In this document: positions 13,092 through 16,407 of the stretch, in pieces
Layout of the letters: every line of letters starts with the position of its first letter
How positions within the stretch are numbered: the stretch's first letter is position 1
Source of the DNA: Oscillospiraceae bacterium
Lineage (GTDB): Bacteria > Bacillota > Clostridia > Oscillospirales > Ruminococcaceae
Length of the DNA stretch: 16,407 nucleotides
Assembly (NCBI GenBank): GCA_015067125.1
Contig: SVNB01000031.1
Coordinates: 1-16,407, forward strand
Reading direction: 5' to 3'
Notes under the pieces: generated by a model
What the model saw: only the letters and a program-made list of their open reading frames with translations
What the model was told of the DNA's origin: nothing
Databases searched by the model: none
Translations under genes and position numbers: made by a program

Positions 13092-13998
13092 ATTGTTCGG
13101 TAAAGCCGAAGTTGCGAAGAAGTCCGTCGCGGTTGCGCCAGTCTTCTTTTACTTTTACCCAAAGCTGAAGGTTGGCCCTGCAGCCAAGGAAACGCTCGAT
13201 GCTCATTCGGGATTCGCTGCCGATTTTTTTGAGCATGGCGCCTTTTTTACCGATGATAATGCCTTTGTGGCTTTCGCGTTCGCAATAGATAATGGCATCA
13301 ATATCCACCATATCCTTGCCTTCGCGTTCCTTCATCGCTTCGATGGAAACGGCAATTCCGTGGGGAACTTCGTCTTCAAGGTCAACAAGCATACGCTCGC
13401 GGATAAGTTCCGCAACAATGGCTCTTTCCGGCTGGTCGGTGATGGAATCGTCCGCAAAATAGTGGGGACCTTCCTCCGCGTATTTTTCAAGTTCATCGGT
13501 AAGGATATTGATTCCGTCTTTTTTGAGTGCGGAAATCGGAATAACCTCGTCAAAATTATATTCTTTGGAAAGTGCCGCGATTTTTGCAAGCATTTCTTCT
13601 TTGTTTTCAAGAGTATCTATTTTGTTGATGCAAAGAATTGCCGGAAGGCGCAAAGCCTTGAATCGTTCGATAAGATCCCTTTCCGGCTGGGTGATTTCGC
13701 CTTTTGGTTCAACAACAAGGATAGCGATATCCACGTCTGCGACGGAATCGCCCACCTGTTTTACCATAAAGTCCGCAAGTTTGGTCTTGGGTTTATGAAG
13801 ACCGGGCGTATCTATAAATACAAACTGGGTAAGGCCTTTTGTAAGAATACCGGTGATTCTTGTTCTGGTGGTCTGGGGTTTTGCGGAAACCGCCGCGACT
13901 TTTTCGCCGATAAGTGCGTTTAAAAGCGAGCTTTTTCCCACGTTCGGTCTTCCGACTATTGCTACAAAAGCAGATTTGGTTTCAAACTTATTATTCAT
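13090..13998 (-). CDS. era: GTPase Era
   Basis: The essential GTPase binds 16S rRNA near its 3' end and helps 30S assembly. It has 302 residues from ATG 13998, like Bacillus Era. G1 is GRPNVGKS at 16-23, G2 lies in PQTTRTRI at 41-48, G3 DTPG at 63-66, G4 NKID at 125-128, G5 SALKKDG at 156-162. The C-terminal KH domain shows GIIIGKKGAMLKKIG at 246-260 and ends in the normal LLRNFGF form plus TEQ. MNNKFETKSAFVAI is the usual N-terminus; another ATG two codons upstream (14004) is possible, and a longer frame to 14028 is not needed. It overlaps the ybeY stop by 8 nt. Downstream, a hairpin repeat separates it from the yqzL-like gene. Confidence 0.95.
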   Translation of the reverse strand: MNNKFETKSAFVAIVGRPNVGKSSLLNALIGEKVAAVSAKPQTTRTRITGILTKGLTQFVFIDTPGLHKPKTKLADFMVKQVGDSVADVDIAILVVEPKGEITQPERDLIERFKALRLPAILCINKIDTLENKEEMLAKIAALSKEYNFDEVIPISALKKDGINILTDELEKYAEEGPHYFADDSITDQPERAIVAELIRERMLVDLEDEVPHGIAVSIEAMKEREGKDMVDIDAIIYCERESHKGIIIGKKGAMLKKIGSESRMSIERFLGCRANLQLWVKVKEDWRNRDGLLRNFGFTEQ

Positions 13999-14488
13999 TG
14001 ACATAACTTGCGTCACGCTGAAGGCCAAGCTTCGCGAGGACGGTTTCCTCCCTTTCTCTCATATGTACCTGTTCCATTCCGCCGTTAACGTGGTCGTAGC
14101 CAAGAAGATGCAGAACGGAGTGAACTGTTAAATAGGCAACTTCTCTTTGCAGCGTGTGGCCGTAAAGTTCTGCCTGCTGCTCCGCCTTTTGAAGAGATAT
14201 GACCATATCTCCCAAAAGGAGTGCGCCGCTTTCGGGGTTGCGGTCATAAACGCCGTTTTCTCCAAGGGGAAAGGATATTACGTCCGTAACGGCATCCACG
14301 TTGCGGAATTCCGCATTTATTTTTCTTATTTCCTCGTTGGAAACAAAGCTGATGCTGATTTCTCCCGGTTCGGTAAAACCTTCCGTGCGCAGGGTGGCTT
14401 CACAGCAGCGGCGCATAAGAAGGCGTATTCCGGAGGGGATTTTAATTTCTTTCTGTCTGTTTGATATGATAACTTTTGCGATTGCCAT
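13991..14488 (-). CDS. ybeY: Endoribonuclease YbeY (rRNA maturation factor)
   Basis: This metal-dependent RNase is involved in 16S rRNA 3'-end maturation and ribosome quality control. It has 165 residues from ATG 14488. The central NAEFRNVDAVTDVISFPLGE at 58-77 and the zinc motif HSVLHLLGYDH, with His123, His127 and His133, identify it. VIISNRQKEIKIP at 6-18 is the N-terminal pattern seen in clostridial YbeY. Start choice: the ATG at 14488 gives the usual N-terminus, with AAAGGA 12 nt upstream; an ATG at 14509 and a longer frame to 14560 lack a better site. It overlaps phoH by 47 nt and era by 8 nt. The phoH-ybeY-era order is standard; the dgkA and cdd genes often found between ybeY and era are absent here. 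Confidence 0.93.
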   Translation of the reverse strand: MAIAKVIISNRQKEIKIPSGIRLLMRRCCEATLRTEGFTEPGEISISFVSNEEIRKINAEFRNVDAVTDVISFPLGENGVYDRNPESGALLLGDMVISLQKAEQQAELYGHTLQREVAYLTVHSVLHLLGYDHVNGGMEQVHMREREETVLAKLGLQRDASYVNE

Positions 14489-15422
14489 TATCTTTTGCTG
14501 TCCTTTCATAATATTTTTCGTACGCCTTAATAATATTCTGGACAAGGCGATGGCGCACAACGTCTTTTTCGGTAAATTTTATAAGAGAAATATCTTCCAC
14601 ATCTTTAAGAACTTTAACGGCTTCCACAAGCCCGCTTTTTTTGATGGAAGGCAGGTCTATCTGCGTGGCGTCGCCGTTGATTACGGCTTTGGAATTAAAA
14701 CCAAGCCTTGTAAGGAACATCTTCATCTGTTCCGGGGTGGTATTCTGCGCTTCGTCAAGGATTATAAAAGAATCATCAAGGGTTCTTCCGCGCATATAGG
14801 CAAGGGGCGCAACTTCTATGTTGCCGCGCTCCACAAATCTTTGGTAATTTTCCGGACCGAGCATTTCAAAAAGCGCATCGTAAAGCGGGCGGAGATAGGG
14901 ATCTACCTTGTTCTGCAAATCTCCCGGAAGAAAACCAAGCTTTTCGCCGGCTTCCACCGCCGGGCGGGTAAGGATTATGCGGTTTACTTCCTGATTGCGG
15001 AATGCCTTTACCGCCATAGCAACCGCAAGATAGGTTTTACCCGTACCTGCAGGGCCCACGCCGATGGTTATGGTGGTATTTTTTATTGCTTCTATATATG
15101 CCTTTTGGCCAAGGGTTTTTGCTTTTACGGGTTTGCCCTTTGCGGTTATGCAGATGCAGTCGGAACTGATTTTGTTCACCTGATCCTCGTTGCCTTCATT
15201 CACAAGATCCATAACATAATGGATATTCTGATCGTTAAGCTCTTCTCCTCTGCTGATAAGAGAAAGCAGGCTTTGCACCGCTTTGCCCGCAAGAGAAACT
15301 TTTTCCGGATCGCCGGAAATTTTTATCTGTGTTCCCCTGCAAAGAATGCCTACTCCGTAGGCTTTTTCTATTTCTTTGATATTTTCATCAAAACTGCCGA
15401 AAAGCGCGACCGCGTTTTCCAT
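14442..15422 (-). CDS. phoH: PhoH family ATPase
   Basis: A PhoH/YbeZ ATPase, partner of YbeY in RNA and ribosome metabolism. From the first conventional start at 15422 it has 326 residues. An N-terminal KH-like part covers about 1-90. The P-loop ATPase has Walker A GPAGTGKT at 123-130, TRPAVEAGEKLGFLPGDL near 152-169, Walker B IILDEAQN at 220-227 and the VINGDATQIDLP sensor region. The coordinates use the ATG at 15422, but it has no ribosome binding site. AAAGGAG (15458-15464) lies 5 nt before an in-frame ATT at 15452, which would add TEQLVDIER ahead of this Met and match the N-terminus usual in the family. The true start is therefore probably the ATT. The gene's end overlaps ybeY by 47 nt. 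Confidence 0.93.
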   Translation of the reverse strand: MENAVALFGSFDENIKEIEKAYGVGILCRGTQIKISGDPEKVSLAGKAVQSLLSLISRGEELNDQNIHYVMDLVNEGNEDQVNKISSDCICITAKGKPVKAKTLGQKAYIEAIKNTTITIGVGPAGTGKTYLAVAMAVKAFRNQEVNRIILTRPAVEAGEKLGFLPGDLQNKVDPYLRPLYDALFEMLGPENYQRFVERGNIEVAPLAYMRGRTLDDSFIILDEAQNTTPEQMKMFLTRLGFNSKAVINGDATQIDLPSIKKSGLVEAVKVLKDVEDISLIKFTEKDVVRHRLVQNIIKAYEKYYERTAKDNGNRKSYHIKQTERN

Positions 15423-15449
15423 TCTTTCTATATCGACTAACTGTTCCGT

Positions 15450-15464
15450 AATAGTTTCTCCTTT
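15450..15464 (-). promoter_or_regulatory. Ribosome binding site with candidate AUU start of phoH
   Basis: The minus strand reads AAAGGAG, AAACT, ATT: a full Shine-Dalgarno sequence five nt before an in-frame ATT. No ATG, GTG or TTG in this frame lies between it and the ATG at 15422, which is 35 nt from the Shine-Dalgarno sequence. This points to non-canonical AUU initiation. Confidence 0.55.
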
Positions 15465-15507
15465 ACCGTTTGCGGTTTTAAAAATAAATAAATTTTCACA
15501 AATACAT

Positions 15508-15516
15508 AGTATAACA
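15508..15516 (-). promoter_or_regulatory. Extended -10 promoter of the phoH-led cluster
   Basis: TGTTATACT on the minus strand is an extended -10 (TG, one base, TATACT). The -35 region at 17 bp is poor (TTTATT). The leader would be about 50 nt and contains a small ACCG/CGGT hairpin just before the ribosome binding site. It would drive phoH, ybeY and era, and perhaps the genes beyond the repeat. Confidence 0.4.
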
Positions 15517-15581
15517 GAAATATAATATAAAATAAAGTAAAATATCGGTTATTTTTCATTAATTTTCCGTTTTTTTATTTT

Positions 15582-15622
15582 TTGACCCTGCTTTTGTTTT
15601 TTGCATAGAATAAAAATATAAT
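15582..15622 (+). promoter_or_regulatory. Overlapping SigA-like promoters for the amidase gene
   Basis: Two candidates overlap. TTGACC (15582-15587) with TAGAAT (15606-15611) has an 18-bp spacer. TTGTTT (15594-15599) with TATAAT (15617-15622) has a 17-bp spacer. Either gives a short leader before CGGAGGA at about 15633 and the ATG at 15646. The flanks are T-rich. Confidence 0.5.
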
Positions 15623-15645
15623 CAGATTTTTTCGGAGGAAATTTT

Positions 15646-16386
15646 ATGCCAAACATATATTTAAGCCCATCCACCCAACAGGCAAATCTTTACGTTACCG
15701 GCGGAAGCGAAGAATACTGGATGAATCTTTTGGCGGACGAAATGGAACCATGGCTTGTTTCCAGCGGAATAAAATTTACACGCAATACTCCGCAGATGAC
15801 CGCCGGTTCTTCCATTCGTGCCTCTAACGCCGGAAATTACGATCTGCATCTTGCGCTGCATTCCAACGCCGCACCGGAAGGCCGTTACGGAGAAGTTCAG
15901 GGCAGCATTGCGTTTTATGCTCCAAACAGCGTAAAAGGAGAAAAAGCCGCTGTGCTCATCGCAGAAAACCTTGGCGCAATATACCCTTTTTCTGCCGGAG
16001 CAAGAGCACAGACCACCACTTCTCTTGGCGAAGTTACGCGCACCCGTGCTCCGGCCGTGCTCGTGGAAGTTGCTTATCACGATAACGCCGATGACGCCGG
16101 CTGGATAACCGCAAATCTTGAACAGATTGCAAAAAAGCTTGCCCTTTCGGTAACGGAATATTTTGGTGTTCCGCTTATTACGCCAATGATGCCCCAAACC
16201 GGAAAAGTGGCTTTGCAAAGCGGAAATTTAAATATAAGAAAATACCCGAGCACCGGCGGCGCCGTTATCGGTTCTGTTCCCAACGGTGCCGTGCTCACGG
16301 TGCTCGGCAGCTGGAACAACTGGTACACAGTAAACTATAACGGCACTGTGGGGTACGCTTATGCGGATTATATAAGACTTTTTTAA
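15646..16386 (+). CDS. N-acetylmuramoyl-L-alanine amidase with C-terminal SH3 domain, no signal peptide
   Basis: A 246-residue peptidoglycan hydrolase. The Amidase_3-like domain spans about 3-175: IYLSPSTQQANLYVTGGSEEYW at the start, LHLALHSNAAP with His72, and APAVLVEVAYHDN with the likely catalytic Glu141. A bacterial SH3 domain covers about 187-246 (LNIRKYPSTGG, GSWNNWYTVNYNGTVGYAYADY), which would bind cell wall. There is no signal peptide: the catalytic domain starts at residue 3. The canonical first zinc-binding His of Amidase_3 (DPGHGG) is replaced by SPST. Such signal-less enzymes are known as phage endolysins or mother-cell-lysis amidases (CwlC of Bacillus). No phage genes are visible nearby, so a developmental lysis role is possible. 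GGAGGA lies 6-7 nt before the ATG. Confidence 0.85.
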   Translation: MPNIYLSPSTQQANLYVTGGSEEYWMNLLADEMEPWLVSSGIKFTRNTPQMTAGSSIRASNAGNYDLHLALHSNAAPEGRYGEVQGSIAFYAPNSVKGEKAAVLIAENLGAIYPFSAGARAQTTTSLGEVTRTRAPAVLVEVAYHDNADDAGWITANLEQIAKKLALSVTEYFGVPLITPMMPQTGKVALQSGNLNIRKYPSTGGAVIGSVPNGAVLTVLGSWNNWYTVNYNGTVGYAYADYIRLF

Positions 16387-16407
16387 ATCACTTGATAATT
16401 TCTTCGG

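Noticed and set aside
13060..13923. 287-codon plus-strand frame across era beginning in the hairpin repeat
   Set aside because: Its start (TAPFTQGSLL) is the typical spurious translation of the repeat; the rest is antisense to era.
14301..15440. 379-codon plus-strand frame antisense to phoH and ybeY
   Set aside because: Same codon-bias effect; no start signals and no family resemblance, while phoH and ybeY motifs are complete.
16387..16407. Possible C-terminus of a minus-strand gene (..EEIIK stop) at the window edge
   Set aside because: Only 21 bases remain; too short to support any coding call.
1..16407. CRISPR arrays, insertion sequences, tRNA or rRNA genes, prophage modules, toxin-antitoxin pairs
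   Set aside because: Reading both strands showed no spaced direct repeats, transposase motifs, tRNA cloverleaf sequences or rRNA-like regions; the amidase alone is not enough to call a phage.

Overview
The window looks like chromosome from a low- to mid-GC Gram-positive bacterium, most likely an anaerobic gut-type Clostridia of the Oscillospirales kind. The grounds are the PPi-type phosphofructokinase, the phoH-ybeY-era-yqzL-recO gene order, a DUF421/DUF4363 pair, strong AGGAGG-type ribosome binding sites with TTG/GTG starts, SigA-like promoters, and an intergenic hairpin repeat of a kind I remember from many Oscillospirales genomes. The placement is inference; no rRNA is present. The genes are mostly housekeeping. 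I see no IS element, CRISPR array, tRNA or prophage block, and no gene-free stretch exceeds 300 bp.

Layout. 1-413 (minus) is an AIM24-family gene cut by the window edge, with its own promoter. 537-2417 (minus) is a CNNM/CorC-type CBS-domain transporter followed by an ElaA-like acetyltransferase. This unit is preceded by a near-consensus promoter, a 12-codon leader ORF and an intrinsic terminator. 2487-4267 (minus) is lepB, an unlisted 32-residue membrane peptide, and mnmA. 4333-5396 (plus) is the overlapping DUF421 (YetF-like) and DUF4363 pair. 5442-5957 (minus) is a single-gene unit for an anchored extracytoplasmic protein of unknown function. 6162-7421 (plus) is a single-gene unit for PPi-dependent phosphofructokinase. 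7475-15464 (minus) is a long tightly packed series: phoH, ybeY, era, a repeat-filled gap, a yqzL-like gene, recO, mutS2, an ogt-type methyltransferase, an AI-2E family permease and a GNAT acetyltransferase. 15646-16386 (plus) is a signal-less amidase with an SH3 tail.

How the genes fit together. The long minus-strand cluster joins ribosome and RNA maturation (PhoH, YbeY, Era; MutS2 also has a known ribosome-rescue role in Bacillus) to DNA repair (RecO, MutS2, alkyltransferase). Many junctions overlap by 1-47 nt, which suggests translational coupling. The lepB/mnmA unit joins protein export and tRNA thiolation. Intrinsic terminators separate the convergent units at about 5.4 and 7.4 kb.

The best candidate for something undescribed is the leader at 2269-2417. 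A peptide beginning MDDAD ends just before a terminator hairpin, upstream of a putative Mg2+ exporter. The arrangement would fit Mg2+ sensing by nascent-chain ribosome destabilisation, which is a hypothesis. Second is phoH, which seems to begin at an AUU codon. Third is a 65-bp inverted repeat that can bury the yqzL ribosome binding site.
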